A model generated the notes under the pieces. That model ran no database searches and had not been told where the DNA came from. It saw only the letters and a list, made by a program, of their open reading frames with translations. A DNA stretch of 64,000 bases from Modestobacter sp. DSM 44400 (GTDB lineage Bacteria > Actinomycetota > Actinomycetes > Mycobacteriales > Geodermatophilaceae): NCBI RefSeq assembly GCF_900107175.1, contig NZ_FNOZ01000005.1, positions 87,976-151,975 on the forward strand, written 5' to 3'. Positions 1 to 8,570 of the stretch are shown here, piece after piece; position 1 is the first letter of the stretch; each line of letters begins with the position of its first letter. The translations under genes were made by a program, and so were the position numbers.

Positions 1-945
1 CCGCAGCTGTTCGAACCGCGCCTGCGAGCGGTCCCGGATCGAGGCGGCGGTCTCGGCCCGGCGGGCCGCGGCGTCGCGGCGCCGCTCGGCCTCGGTGACG
101 TCGGTGGCCGCCCTGCGCTCTTTCTGCTCCGTACACCGCAGCTCGTCGGTGAGCTCGGCCACCCGGGCCTGCAGCTCCTCGGCGCGGGCCCGGTGTTTCT
201 CGACCCGTTGCCCGGCCGCCTCGGCCGCAGCCGCGGCGTCCCGCGCCACGGCGGCGGACTCCTCGACGTCCTGCTCGGCCTGGGCCAGTTCCCGGCAGCG
301 CTGCTCCTCGGCGTCCCGTCGGCGCTGCTCCTCCGCCGCCCGCTCGCGGGCCGCCGCGTTCTCCCCTGCCTTCGCGTCCCTGCCCGACTTCGGGGCCTTG
401 CCTGGCTTCGCAGCCGGCGCCGGTGTCCGCTTCGCAACCCCCACCGGGGTGGCCGCCGCTCCGCCGAGGTCCACCGGCCCGAGGCCGGTGTAGCTGAGCG
501 CGGCGGTCAACTGCCCGCCCAGCAGCGCCTCCCCCGCAACGGAATCGGCGACCGCGGCGCGCAGCGTGCCCTCGACCTGCTCGGCGATGGCGCTGCTCAC
601 GTCGTGCCCCTGCCGGTGGGCGAGCGCCCGGGCCTGCCGGGTGAGCGCGGCAATGACCTGTGCGCGCTGCCTGCCCAGCTCCTTCAGCTGCTCGCCTGAC
701 AGCGAGAGCTGGGCCCCGCGCATCGCCCCGCCCAGCTCGACCAGCTGGACGATCTCCTTCCGCTGGGCGCGGACCAGCAGGTTGCACACCCAGGCGGCCG
801 TGGAGGGCTTCGGCAGCGCGCCGATGCCCGCGGCGAGCGCTTTCTCCCCGACCGTCCTCGCCCGGTCCTGCGCCACGGTGCGGGCCGCCACGAAGTCCCC
901 CGGCGGGACGCCGTACAGCTCGTCGGCGACGTCGGCGAGGTCCAT
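1..945 (-). CDS. Partial hypothetical protein with C-terminal coiled coil (runs off window)
   Basis: An open frame of 315 codons begins with ATG at 945 (MDLADVADELYGVPPGD) and continues off the window edge without a stop, so the 3' end is missing. Residues 1-95 are a compact globular segment containing KPSTAAWVCNLLVR. Residues about 160-190 form an Ala/Pro/Lys linker. From about residue 195 onward the sequence is dominated by Ala, Glu, Arg and Gln heptad-like repeats (RERAAEEQRRRDAEEQR), strongly suggesting a long coiled coil. I recognise this as a common uncharacterised actinobacterial architecture but cannot assign a function. The many plus-strand frames here are GC-rich shadows. Confidence 0.75.
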   Translation of the reverse strand, partial: MDLADVADELYGVPPGDFVAARTVAQDRARTVGEKALAAGIGALPKPSTAAWVCNLLVRAQRKEIVQLVELGGAMRGAQLSLSGEQLKELGRQRAQVIAALTRQARALAHRQGHDVSSAIAEQVEGTLRAAVADSVAGEALLGGQLTAALSYTGLGPVDLGGAAATPVGVAKRTPAPAAKPGKAPKSGRDAKAGENAAARERAAEEQRRRDAEEQRCRELAQAEQDVEESAAVARDAAAAAEAAGQRVEKHRARAEELQARVAELTDELRCTEQKERRAATDVTEAERRRDAAARRAETAASIRDRSQARFEQLR

Positions 946-971
946 CCCCGCATCGTGCCGGAGCGGGCGCG

Positions 972-1717
972 TCAGCGGGTGACCGGCTGACCGTCGGCCA
1001 GCGGCACGCAGATCGCGTCCGGGTCGTCGGCGCAGGCGGTGCCGCCGGTCAGCAGGCCCACGGTGAGCGGTCGTTCCCGGCCCGAGTCGCTGCGCAGGCG
1101 CAGGTTCGAGACACGCAGCTGCAGCGTGGGGAGGACCTCGGGGCGCCCTCGGGGGTCGCCGGGGTGACCGCCTGGGCCAGGACGACGTACCCGGTGACCC
1201 GCGAGGTCCCCCGGGCGTAGAAGGTGTCGGTGGTCGGCAGCGGCGGGGGGTCCTGGCAGTAGTGCTCGTCCTTGGTCGCCGGCTCGACGAAGACGCCGAG
1301 GTCGCCGAGGTTCGCCGGCGTCGCGGGCCCAGGGGTGACGGTGAGGTGCCCGGTCAGCCCGCCGGTGGACCCGCCGGCGGCCTCGAAGGTGAACACGACC
1401 GGCACCGTCTGGGCCGAACGGCAGTCGACCCCGCAGTCGTCGGCCACCTGGGAGAACGGCGGAACGACCCCGGTCCGCACCTGATCCATGGAGACCGTCA
1501 GGTGGCCTCCTCCCCGGCCGTCGACGGCCGGGACGTCGCCCTCCGCCAGCACGAGCGGGTACCGGACGGGCGACGCAGGAGACGTCGCACCGGCCGCCGT
1601 CATCACGACGGCAACACCCACCGCGAGGACCCGCACACCACGACCGACCCGGCCCTCGACCTGCACAGACGGCACGGACTCCTTCTCGGTCCTGATTGCG
1701 GGCCGAGAGCGTCCCAT
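972..1717 (-). pseudogene. Secreted hypothetical protein, apparent frameshift near its C terminus
   Basis: The N terminus carries a hydrophobic signal segment (VRVLAVGVAVVMTAAGATS) followed by an exported-looking domain with paired cysteines (DDCGVDC). The reading frame is good up to TPATPEGAP, then turns into low-quality sequence. From position 1140 down to the TGA at 972-974 another frame reads convincingly as EVLPTLQLRVSNLRLRS and ends in ADGQPVTR. Restoring one base in the GGGG run at 1140-1143 joins the two halves into a protein of roughly 230-250 residues. Start choice is uncertain: ATG at 1717, or GTG at 1675, which sits just after an AAGGAG motif. No function is recognised. It could be a sequencing error rather than a true pseudogene. 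Confidence 0.6.
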
Positions 1718-1749
1718 TCCGGGGCGTCCCGTGAGAAGAGGCGAAGGAA

Positions 1750-2562
1750 TCAGTCGCCGAGCGCGACCGGACGGTCCGCGACGTGGCTGTACTGGGACCA
1801 CGAGCCGGGGTACAGCCGGCCCGGCGCGAAGCCGGCCAGCTCGAGGGCCAGGAGGTTGTGGCAGGCGGTCACGCCCGAGCCGCAGTAGGACACGACCGAC
1901 GCCTCGCCGGTGACCCCGACCTCCTGGAATCGGCGCCGCAGCTCCTCGGCCGGAAGGAATCGGCCGTCCGCGTCGAGGTTCGTGCGGCAGGGCACGTTCC
2001 GGGCGCCCGGGACGTGCCCGGGGCGCGGGTCGACCGGTTCCTGCTCGCCCCGGAAGCGGTCGGCGTTGCGGGCGTCGAGCACCACGTTCGCCGGGTCGCC
2101 GGCGTCGTCGATGTCGGCCAGCCGGTCGGCCGACCAGGGGCGGGGGGTGAAGTCGGCGCGCGGCCGCGCCGGCGTCGCCTGCTCCAGCGGGCCGTCGTAG
2201 GCCGACAGGCCGCCGTCGAGCAGGGCCGCGTCGTGACCGGTCACCCGCAGCATCCAGACCAGCCGGGCGGCGATGACACCGCCGGCGTCGTCGTAGGCCA
2301 CCACCGGATCGACGTCCCCGATGCCCAGTTGGGCCATGCCCTCGGCGAAAACCTCCGGCGCCGGCAGCGGGTGCCGGCCGGACTCCGGGTCGCCCTGCGC
2401 GGCGAGCCAGCGGTCCAGGTCGACGAACAGCGCGCCGGGGAGGTGCCCCGACTCGTAGGCCGCCCGGCCGGACCGGCCGTCCAGGTACCAGCGCACGTCA
2501 GCGAGGACGACGGAGTCTCCCCGCGCCTGGCACCAGGAACTGTCGACGACCGGTGGGATCAC
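1750..2562 (-). CDS. sseA: Thiosulfate/3-mercaptopyruvate sulfurtransferase (tandem rhodanese)
   Basis: This 270-residue protein has the usual two-rhodanese-domain length. The N-terminal domain (about 10-130) contains LADVRWYLDGRSGRAAYESG and HLPGA; the C-terminal domain carries the active-site loop YCGSGVTA near residue 225, with Cys as the persulfide-bearing nucleophile. CGSGVTA is the motif typical of 3-mercaptopyruvate sulfurtransferases. The enzyme is expected to be cytosolic and to transfer sulfane sulfur to cyanide or thiol acceptors. It stands alone, ending 33 bp before the secreted protein on the same strand. The gene symbol reflects family membership; substrate preference cannot be settled from sequence. 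Confidence 0.9.
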   Translation of the reverse strand: MIPPVVDSSWCQARGDSVVLADVRWYLDGRSGRAAYESGHLPGALFVDLDRWLAAQGDPESGRHPLPAPEVFAEGMAQLGIGDVDPVVAYDDAGGVIAARLVWMLRVTGHDAALLDGGLSAYDGPLEQATPARPRADFTPRPWSADRLADIDDAGDPANVVLDARNADRFRGEQEPVDPRPGHVPGARNVPCRTNLDADGRFLPAEELRRRFQEVGVTGEASVVSYCGSGVTACHNLLALELAGFAPGRLYPGSWSQYSHVADRPVALGD

Positions 2563-2750
2563 CGGCCGAACGTACAGCCGGCGTCCGACGCGTCCACCGG
2601 GTCACCTGCCCAGCTGCCGGGGCCAGGTCCGGGCGCCCGCCGGGTGGGGTCGCCCGGCTGATGAGCTGGAGCGCCGCCGGCCTACCGTGCGCCATGGCCC
2701 GGCGCGTACGGCGGCGGCGCGAACGCCGAACGACAGCAGAGACGGGGGAC

Positions 2751-3635
2751 ATGGCCAGCCCGCAGATGAGAGCGGTCGCGGTGTTCCTGCGGCTGACCAG
2801 CAAGCCCCGGATGGCCACCGTCGAGCGCGCGCGGAAGCGCATCGCGGCGCCCAAGGGCACGTCGGAGCCGCCCGCGGCGGTGCGCGAGCGGCACGAGGTG
2901 AGCACCCGGCAGGTCGAGGGGTTCAACTGCCACACGGTCGCACCGCGGGGGCGCCGTGCGGAACGCGCCGCGGTCTACCTGCACGGCGGCGCGTACATCA
3001 ACGAGATCGTGCCCCAGCACTGGGCGCTGGTCTCACGGCTGGCCGACGCCGGCGTCCGGGTGGAGGTGCCCATCTACGGTCTCGCCCCCCGGCACACGCA
3101 CCGGGAGGCGTATCCGTTCGTGACCGCCGTCTACTGGCAGCTGCTGGCCGCCGTGGGCGCCTCTGTGGTGGCCCTCGTCGGGGACTCCGCCGGCGGTGGC
3201 CTGGCGCTGGGCGTGGCCCAGACCCTGGGCGCGGCCGGCCTGCCGCAGCCGCGGCGACTGGTCCTGCTGTCCCCCTGGCTGGACCTGACCCTGCGCAACC
3301 CCGGCCTTCCCGCCGTCGAGGCCCGCGACCCCTGGCTGAGCAGCGCCGGTTTGATCGAGGCGGGGACGGCGTGGGCCCGCGGGAACGACCCGACCGACCC
3401 ACGGCTCAGCCCGTTGAACGGACCACTCGCCGGCATCGCCCCGATGGACGTGTACGTCGGCACCCGTGAGCTCTGCCTCCCCGACGTCCTCCGCCTGCAG
3501 GATCGGGCCGCGGCCGCCGGCGCCCACCTGGAAGTGACGGTCTGCGACGGCGCCGTCCACGTCTACCCGCTCACCCCCACACCCGAGGGCCGGGCGGCCG
3601 CCAGGACCATCGTCGAGACGGTGTCCCGGGGCTGA
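2751..3635 (+). CDS. Alpha/beta-hydrolase of the hormone-sensitive-lipase (HSL) type
   Basis: The 294-residue product shows the HSL-family oxyanion motif HGGAY near residue 78 and the nucleophile elbow GDSAGGG with catalytic Ser near 146. The probable acid is the Asp in LCLPDVLR near 244 and the His lies in GAVHVYPL near 270. It should hydrolyse short or medium acyl esters or a polyketide-like ester in the cytosol; no signal peptide is seen. ATG at 2751 is chosen because GGGGGA lies 5-10 bases upstream; the longer open frame upstream is Arg-rich and unlike protein. It is divergent from sseA, with which it shares a short promoter region (2563-2750). Confidence 0.88.
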   Translation: MASPQMRAVAVFLRLTSKPRMATVERARKRIAAPKGTSEPPAAVRERHEVSTRQVEGFNCHTVAPRGRRAERAAVYLHGGAYINEIVPQHWALVSRLADAGVRVEVPIYGLAPRHTHREAYPFVTAVYWQLLAAVGASVVALVGDSAGGGLALGVAQTLGAAGLPQPRRLVLLSPWLDLTLRNPGLPAVEARDPWLSSAGLIEAGTAWARGNDPTDPRLSPLNGPLAGIAPMDVYVGTRELCLPDVLRLQDRAAAAGAHLEVTVCDGAVHVYPLTPTPEGRAAARTIVETVSRG

Positions 3636-3666
3636 GCCGGCCGGGGACGTCCGGTCCCGGTGCGGG

Positions 3667-4074
3667 TCAGACCGGCTGTTGGCCGTACTCGTCGTCGGTG
3701 ACGAGGTTGCCCCAGGTGGTCTCGCTGCCGTCGGGGTCGCCGTCCCAGATCGCGGTGTGGACCATGAACTGGTCGGGCGCGGCACCGTGCCAGTGCCACT
3801 TGCCCGGCGGCGTCCAGATCACATCGCCGGGGCGGATCACGACGACGTCGCCGCCGCGCGACTGGACCAACTCGATCCCGTCGGTGACGTGCAAGGTCCG
3901 CCCGTAGGCGTGCGTGTGCCACGCGGTCCGCGCGCACGGGCGAAGCGGACGGTGTTGACGCGGAGCCGGGAGGGCGCTTCGCCCTTGGTGATCACGTTGA
4001 AGTGGCCGGTGAACCATTGCTCCGGGCCCTTGACCGTCGACTGCTTGGGCGGGATCTCCCCTGTCTTGTCTCCT
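3667..4074 (-). pseudogene. Cupin-domain protein remnant (frameshift, no start codon)
   Basis: The C-terminal two thirds read as a good cupin: AWHTHAYGRTLHVTDG and PGDVIWTPPGKWHWHG give the histidine-rich metal-binding strands. The N terminus (KQSTVKGPEQWFTGHF to VNTVRFA) is equally convincing but lies in a different frame, joined near 3928-3942 by a one-base discrepancy. Going upstream, the N-terminal frame meets the stop of the dehydrogenase remnant without any ATG, GTG or TTG. In intact relatives such cupins commonly sit beside zinc alcohol dehydrogenases or carboxymuconolactone decarboxylases, matching the neighbour here. Loss of start plus frameshift makes a pseudogene the simplest reading. 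Confidence 0.65.
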
Positions 4075-4086
4075 TGTTCTGGCCTA

Positions 4087-4435
4087 CATGGCCGTCAGGG
4101 CTGGACGAGGACCTTCAGGCCTCACGGGTGTCCATGGCGCGGTAGGCGTCGAGGGCGCCGTCGAGGTCGACGGTGCGGTCGAACACCTTGCTCGGCTCGA
4201 TGCGGCGCTCCAGGACGTCGGGCAGGGGCTCCTCGATGTAGGCGCGGACCGGGGCCGGCCCACCGGTGAGGGTGATGTTGCCGCCGAACGGGCTGCCGAA
4301 CCCGATCGGCGTCTCCTCGTACCGGGGAACGCCGACCCGGCTGATCACATCGCCGGGGCGCACGACGCCGTAGGCCACCTCGCAGGCGGGCAGGTGACCG
4401 ACGCACTCCAGTACCGCGTGCGTGCCCTGACCCAC
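4087..4435 (-). pseudogene. 3' fragment of a zinc-dependent alcohol dehydrogenase
   Basis: About 105 residues match the C-terminal third of MDR-superfamily zinc alcohol dehydrogenases: GTHAVLECVGH is the end of the Rossmann fold, followed by RPGDVISRVGVP, FGGNITLTGGPAPVRAYIEE and IEPSKVFDRTVDLD. Full-length relatives have about 340 residues, so the catalytic zinc domain and first part of the nucleotide fold are absent; upstream sequence to 4550 does not restore them. The tail is also broken: GAG GCC TGA stops early, and inserting one C gives EALKVLVQP, the usual family ending, terminating at 4087-4089. Together with the adjacent cupin remnant this looks like a decayed redox locus. Confidence 0.7.
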
Positions 4436-4583
4436 ACCGCAGAGTCGGCCTCTCCGTCAGCTGATGCGCTGCGCGTTTTCGCCAGCTGGGCGGCCACCGT
4501 CGAGGGCGCAGCCGTCCTCCCCGACGGGACGACCGAGCCCCGCCAGGCCTGAGCGCGCCGACCGCCTGACGTGGGGACGACAA

Positions 4584-4613
4584 AGCCCCGCACGGAGGCG
4601 TCCGTGCGGGGCT
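4584..4613 (-). terminator. Rho-independent terminator of nrdJ
   Basis: A perfect 13-bp inverted repeat (arms 4584-4596 and 4601-4613, loop GGCG) lies 46 bp past the nrdJ stop. Read in the nrdJ direction, the hairpin is followed by TTTGTC. This is the clearest intrinsic terminator in the window. Confidence 0.85.
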
Positions 4614-4658
4614 CAGTCGCGCTCAGCCGGTGCTCACCGGCGCCACGTTCGGGCTACC

Positions 4659-7544
4659 TCAGCTGCAGCCGCTGGTCGAGCCGCAGCCCTCGCAGACGTA
4701 GCAGCTGCCGGCCGGGCGCATCTTCGTGCCGCAGGTCATGCACAGCGGCGCGTCGGTGGCGGTCCCGGTGACCAGCTCGAGCAGCTCGGCCGAGGAGTGG
4801 GCCTCCTTGACCGACTTCGGGCCGGCCGGGGTGACCTTCTCCTCCACCTTGGCGATCTCGATCGGTGCCGAGCCGCGCAGCTGCTCCAGGTCGACGTCGT
4901 CCTCCTCGACCGCGGGGGTCGAGGCCGAGGTGCCGTAGGACCCGGCCACCTGGGCGGCCCGCTCTTCGGCGGTGAAGATGCCGAGGTTGGCCCGCTTGTC
5001 GACGGACAGGTGGTCGAGCGCCAGCCGCCGGAAGATGTAGTCCATGACCGACTGGGCGATCCGGATGTCCGGGTCGTCGGTCATGCCGGCCGGCTCGAAG
5101 CGCATGTTGGTGAACTTCTGGATGTAGGTCTCCAGCGGCACACCGTGCTGCAGCGCGAGCGAGATGCCGATCGAGAAGGCGTCCATCACACCGGCCAGCG
5201 TTGAGCCCTGCTTGCCCAGCTTGAGAAACACCTCGCCGAGGCTGCCGTCCTCGTACATCCCGGCGGTCATGTAGCCCTCGGCGCCGGCGACGCTGAAGGA
5301 CGTGGTGACGCTGGTGCGCTTCTTGGGCAGCCGCTTGCGCACCGGGTGCGAGAGCGAGGCGGCCGGGGTGGCCACCGATGCCTCCGCCGCGGCCTTGGTG
5401 CCGTCGTTCTTGCCCTTGCCACCGGACAGCGGCTGGCCGACCTTGCAGTTGTCGCGGTAGATCGCCAGCGCCTTGAGGCCGAGCTTCCAGCCCTGGAAGT
5501 AGATGTGCTCGACGTCCTCGATGGTCGCCGACTCCGGCATGTTGACCGTCTTGCTGATGGCACCGGAGATGAACGGCTGGACCGCGGCCATCATTCGGAC
5601 GTGGCCCATCGGGGAGATGGCCCGCTCCCCCATCGCGCAGTCGAAGACCTCGTAGTGCTCCGGGCGCAGGCTCGGGGCGTCGACGACGTGGCCGTGCTCG
5701 GCGATGAACTCGACGATCGCCTCGACCTGCTCGTCCTGGTAGCCCAGGCTCTTCAGTGCCCGCGGCACCGTCTGGTTGACGATCTGCATGGAGCCGCCGC
5801 CGACCAGCTTCTTGAACTTGACCAGCGAGAAGTCCGGCTCGATGCCGGTCGTGTCGCAGTCCATCATGAAGCCGATGGTGCCGGTGGGGGCCAGTACGGA
5901 GGCCTGCGCGTTGCGCCAGCCGTTCTCCGCGCCGATGGCCAGGCACTCCTGCCACTGGCCGGTCGCGGCCTTCAGCACGTCTGCGTCGTCGGCGCCGACC
6001 GGACGGATGGCGTCGTTGGCCGCGGCGTGCTTGCGCATCACCCGGGCGTGCGCGTCGGCGTTGCGGGCGAAGCCGTCGTAGGCGCCGACGATGCCGGCCA
6101 GCTCAGCGGAGCGACGGTAGGCGGTCCCGGTCATCAGCGAGGTGATCGCCGCGGCCAGCGTCTGGCCACCGCGCGAGTCGTAGGCGTGGCCGGTGGCCAT
6201 CAGCAGGGCGCCGAGGTTGGCGTAGCCGATGCCCAGCTGCCGGTAGGCGCGGGTGGTCTCCCCGATGGGCTCGGTCGGGAAGTCGGCGAAGCAGATGGAG
6301 ATGTCCATCGCGGTGATGACCAGCTCGACGGCCTTGACGAAGGTCTTGGCGTCGAACGTGCCGTCGTCCTTGAGGAACTTCATCAGGTTCAACGAGGCGA
6401 GGTTGCACGAGCTGTTGTCCAGACTCATGTACTCCGAGCAGGGGTTCGAGGCGTTGATCCGCCCCGTCTCGGGGTTGGTGTGCCAGTCGTTGATGATGTC
6501 GTCGTACTGGATGCCCGGGTCGGCGCACTCCCACGCCGCCAGGGTGACCTTGCGGAACAGTGCCTTGGCGTCGACGGTGTCGATCACCGAGCCGTCGGAG
6601 CGGGCACGCAGGCCGAACTCGGTGCCGTCCTCCACCGCGCGCATAAACTCCTCGTTGACGCGGACGGAGTTGTTGGCGTTCTGGTACTGGACGCTGGTGA
6701 TGTCCTTGCCGCCGAGGTCCATGTCGTACCCGGCGTCCCGCAGCGCGCGAATCTTGTTCTCCTCGCGCGCCTTGGTCTCGATGAACTCCTCGACGTCGGG
6801 GTGGTCGATGTCCAGCACGACCATCTTCGCCGCGCGGCGGGTGGCGCCACCGGACTTGATGGTGCCGGCGGAGGCGTCGGCGCCGCGCATGAAGGAGACC
6901 GGGCCCGAGGCGGTGCCACCGGAGGACAGCAACTCCTTGGAGGAGCGGATCCGGGAGAGGTTGAGCCCGGCGCCGGAGCCGCCCTTGAAGATCAGGCCCT
7001 CTTCCCGGTACCAGTTCAGGATCGAGTCCATCGTGTCGTCGACGGCCAGGATGAAGCAGGCGCTGACCTGCTGCGGCGAGGCGGTGCCGACGTTGAACCA
7101 GACAGGCGAGTTGAAGCTGAACACCTGGTGCAGCAGCATCCAGGTCAGCTCGTGCTCGAAGATCTCGGCGTCGCCCTCGGTGGCGAAGTAGTCGTACTCG
7201 CGACCGGCCGCGCCATAGGTGAGCACAACGCGGTCGATCAGCTGGCGCAGGCTGGTCTCCCGCTGCGCCGAGCCGACCGCCCCACGGAAGTACTTCGTGG
7301 TGACGATGTTGGTGGCGTTGAGACTCCACCCGGCCGGGAACTCGACCCCGCGCTGCTCGAAGTTGATGGAGCCGTCCCGCCAGTTGGTCAGAACGACGTC
7401 CCGACGCTCCCAGGTCACCTCGTCATAGGGGTGCACACCAGGGGTCGTGTAGACGCGCTTGACCTTCAGCGCCTTGCCGCGGTTGGGCGACTTGCCGCCG
7501 CTGCTACGGCGGTTGGTCGAGAGGCGGTCGGTGGTCTCGGTCAT
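4659..7544 (-). CDS. nrdJ: Adenosylcobalamin-dependent (class II) ribonucleoside-diphosphate reductase
   Basis: At 961 residues this is the large class II reductase type found in actinobacteria. It converts ribonucleoside diphosphates to deoxyribonucleotides independently of oxygen, using coenzyme B12 as radical source. Visible landmarks are the N-terminal VTWERRDVVLTNW, the redox Cys region QQVSACFILA near 160, the finger-loop NPCSEY near 367 with its active-site Cys, the substrate loop APTGTIGFMMDCDTTG near 550, and a C-terminal Cys-rich tail (CMTCG, CYVCEGCG, SGCS) that probably binds zinc or relays electrons. GGGGAG precedes the ATG. It lies 143 bp after nrdR on the same strand, so it is probably in the NrdR regulon. 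No cobalamin riboswitch was seen upstream. Confidence 0.98.
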   Translation of the reverse strand: MTETTDRLSTNRRSSGGKSPNRGKALKVKRVYTTPGVHPYDEVTWERRDVVLTNWRDGSINFEQRGVEFPAGWSLNATNIVTTKYFRGAVGSAQRETSLRQLIDRVVLTYGAAGREYDYFATEGDAEIFEHELTWMLLHQVFSFNSPVWFNVGTASPQQVSACFILAVDDTMDSILNWYREEGLIFKGGSGAGLNLSRIRSSKELLSSGGTASGPVSFMRGADASAGTIKSGGATRRAAKMVVLDIDHPDVEEFIETKAREENKIRALRDAGYDMDLGGKDITSVQYQNANNSVRVNEEFMRAVEDGTEFGLRARSDGSVIDTVDAKALFRKVTLAAWECADPGIQYDDIINDWHTNPETGRINASNPCSEYMSLDNSSCNLASLNLMKFLKDDGTFDAKTFVKAVELVITAMDISICFADFPTEPIGETTRAYRQLGIGYANLGALLMATGHAYDSRGGQTLAAAITSLMTGTAYRRSAELAGIVGAYDGFARNADAHARVMRKHAAANDAIRPVGADDADVLKAATGQWQECLAIGAENGWRNAQASVLAPTGTIGFMMDCDTTGIEPDFSLVKFKKLVGGGSMQIVNQTVPRALKSLGYQDEQVEAIVEFIAEHGHVVDAPSLRPEHYEVFDCAMGERAISPMGHVRMMAAVQPFISGAISKTVNMPESATIEDVEHIYFQGWKLGLKALAIYRDNCKVGQPLSGGKGKNDGTKAAAEASVATPAASLSHPVRKRLPKKRTSVTTSFSVAGAEGYMTAGMYEDGSLGEVFLKLGKQGSTLAGVMDAFSIGISLALQHGVPLETYIQKFTNMRFEPAGMTDDPDIRIAQSVMDYIFRRLALDHLSVDKRANLGIFTAEERAAQVAGSYGTSASTPAVEEDDVDLEQLRGSAPIEIAKVEEKVTPAGPKSVKEAHSSAELLELVTGTATDAPLCMTCGTKMRPAGSCYVCEGCGSTSGCS

Positions 7545-7687
7545 CGTGCGGGGCTCCCCTGTAGTAGCTCTGCGACAGGACCGGCGGCTGGGAAGTCGGC
7601 GGGCGCCGAAGCCGGGGCGGTTCCTGGTGGTGCGGGTCGTGCGGGAACAGGCCCACCGCCATCTCTAGCAGTGGGGTCTGACGGTTC

Positions 7688-8173
7688 TCAGGTGACGGCG
7701 GCGCTGCCGGGGTCTGGGGAGCGGGTCGACTCGGCGGCCCGCAGTTCGGCGATCTCCTTCTCGAAGTCGGCGACCGAGGAGAAGTTGCGATAGACGCTGG
7801 CGAAGCGCAGGTAGGCGACCTCGTCGAGGTCCCGCAACGGCTTGAGGATGGCCAGCCCCACCTCGTGGGCGGGGATCTCCGCCGCACCGGTGCCCCGGAC
7901 GGCGTCCTCGACCCGCTGGGCCAGTAGCGCCAGCTGGTCCTCGTCGACCGGGCGGCCCTGACAGGCCCTACGGACGCCGGCGACCACCTTGGCGCGGTCG
8001 AACGGCTCGCTGACGCCGCTCCGCTTGACCACGGCCAGGACCGCCTCCTCGACGGTGGTGAACCGTCGTCCACAGCCGGGACAGGACCGGCGGCGGCGCG
8101 TGGCGGCTCCCTCGTCGGTCTCCCGCGAGTCGACGACGCGGCTGTCGGGGTTGTGGCAGAAGGGGCAACGCAT
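7688..8173 (-). CDS. nrdR: Transcriptional repressor NrdR (ATP-cone)
   Basis: The protein begins [18 protein letters not shown], a zinc ribbon completed by CPGCGRRF, and continues into an ATP-cone domain (about 48-138: [16 protein letters not shown] ... [11 protein letters not shown]). NrdR senses dATP/ATP and represses ribonucleotide reductase genes, here presumably itself and nrdJ. ATG at 8173 gives the canonical N terminus; a GTG four codons upstream (8185) sits after GGAGAGGG and cannot be excluded. The C-terminal tail after residue 140 is variable in the family. The gene order nrdJ-nrdR followed by a LysM gene and lexA mirrors other actinobacteria. Confidence 0.96.
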   Translation of the reverse strand: MRCPFCHNPDSRVVDSRETDEGAATRRRRSCPGCGRRFTTVEEAVLAVVKRSGVSEPFDRAKVVAGVRRACQGRPVDEDQLALLAQRVEDAVRGTGAAEIPAHEVGLAILKPLRDLDEVAYLRFASVYRNFSSVADFEKEIAELRAAESTRSPDPGSAAVT

Positions 8174-8327
8174 GCGGTGGTTCACCCCCTCTCCGAGGTG
8201 TCGGAACGCCTCCGCCCGTGGGTACGTGACACCCTCGGCGGAGCGACCTGGAGCCGTCCTGTGGACTCGTCCGGGGACATCCGGTGGATGGCCCGGGGAG
8301 AACGTGTGGAACGGCCTGTGGACGGTC

Positions 8328-8341
8328 TTACAACTTTGTAA
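8328..8341. repeat. TTACAA-CT-TTGTAA inverted repeat in the nrdR leader
   Basis: A perfect 6-bp inverted repeat with a 2-bp centre abuts the downstream NrdR-like box, in an AT-rich island that stands out from the surrounding 73% GC sequence. It may be part of an operator or simply an accidental palindrome in the 5' leader. Confidence 0.35.
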
Positions 8342-8390
8342 CTACTAGATGTTGTGGTGGAACCGTACGACTACCCCTACAGGTGTGCAA
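8342..8390 (-). promoter_or_regulatory. Putative nrdR-nrdJ promoter with two NrdR-box-like sites
   Basis: On the minus strand, TTGCAC (8385-8390) and TACGGT (8362-8367) are spaced 17 bp like a housekeeping promoter. Two NrdR-box-like sequences overlap it. The site at 8342-8357 reads CCACAACATCTAGTAG, agreeing with about 11 of 16 positions of the known ACACWATATATWGTGT consensus. A weaker site at 8371-8386 keeps the ACAC and GTAG ends. They are 29 bp apart, near three helical turns. One box covers the -35/spacer and the other lies just downstream of the -10, as expected for repression. The promoter is inferred by eye. Confidence 0.55.
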
Positions 8391-8570
8391 GCCCTGACGC
8401 GCATGTCGTGTTCCACCCTGACCCCCGGGGACCGCCCGGCCCCTCTGGTCACACCGGCGGGAGCTCCGGAGCAGTCGCTCGATGGGGGCCCGCGGAGGGC
8501 GTGCGGCAGGGCGGCGGCGGCGGCAGTGGGCGCGGCGGCACCGCCCAGGACTGACTGCCGGCCGCGGGGG
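8391..8570. other. Non-coding interval between the nrdR promoter and the LysM gene
   Basis: Together with the nrdR leader (8174-8390) this makes a gap of nearly 400 bases without a gene. The part beyond the promoter holds the probable 3' end of the LysM transcript, but I see no T-tailed hairpin and no open frame with a ribosome site. Confidence 0.5.

Noticed and set aside
7545..7687. Possible cobalamin riboswitch upstream of nrdJ
   Set aside because: The 143-bp gap lacks the conserved B12-box and has no room for the known fold; control by NrdR explains regulation better.
5346..7793. An 815-residue plus-strand frame antisense to nrdJ and nrdR
   Set aside because: It is the codon-bias shadow of nrdJ, with no ribosome site or recognisable motif.
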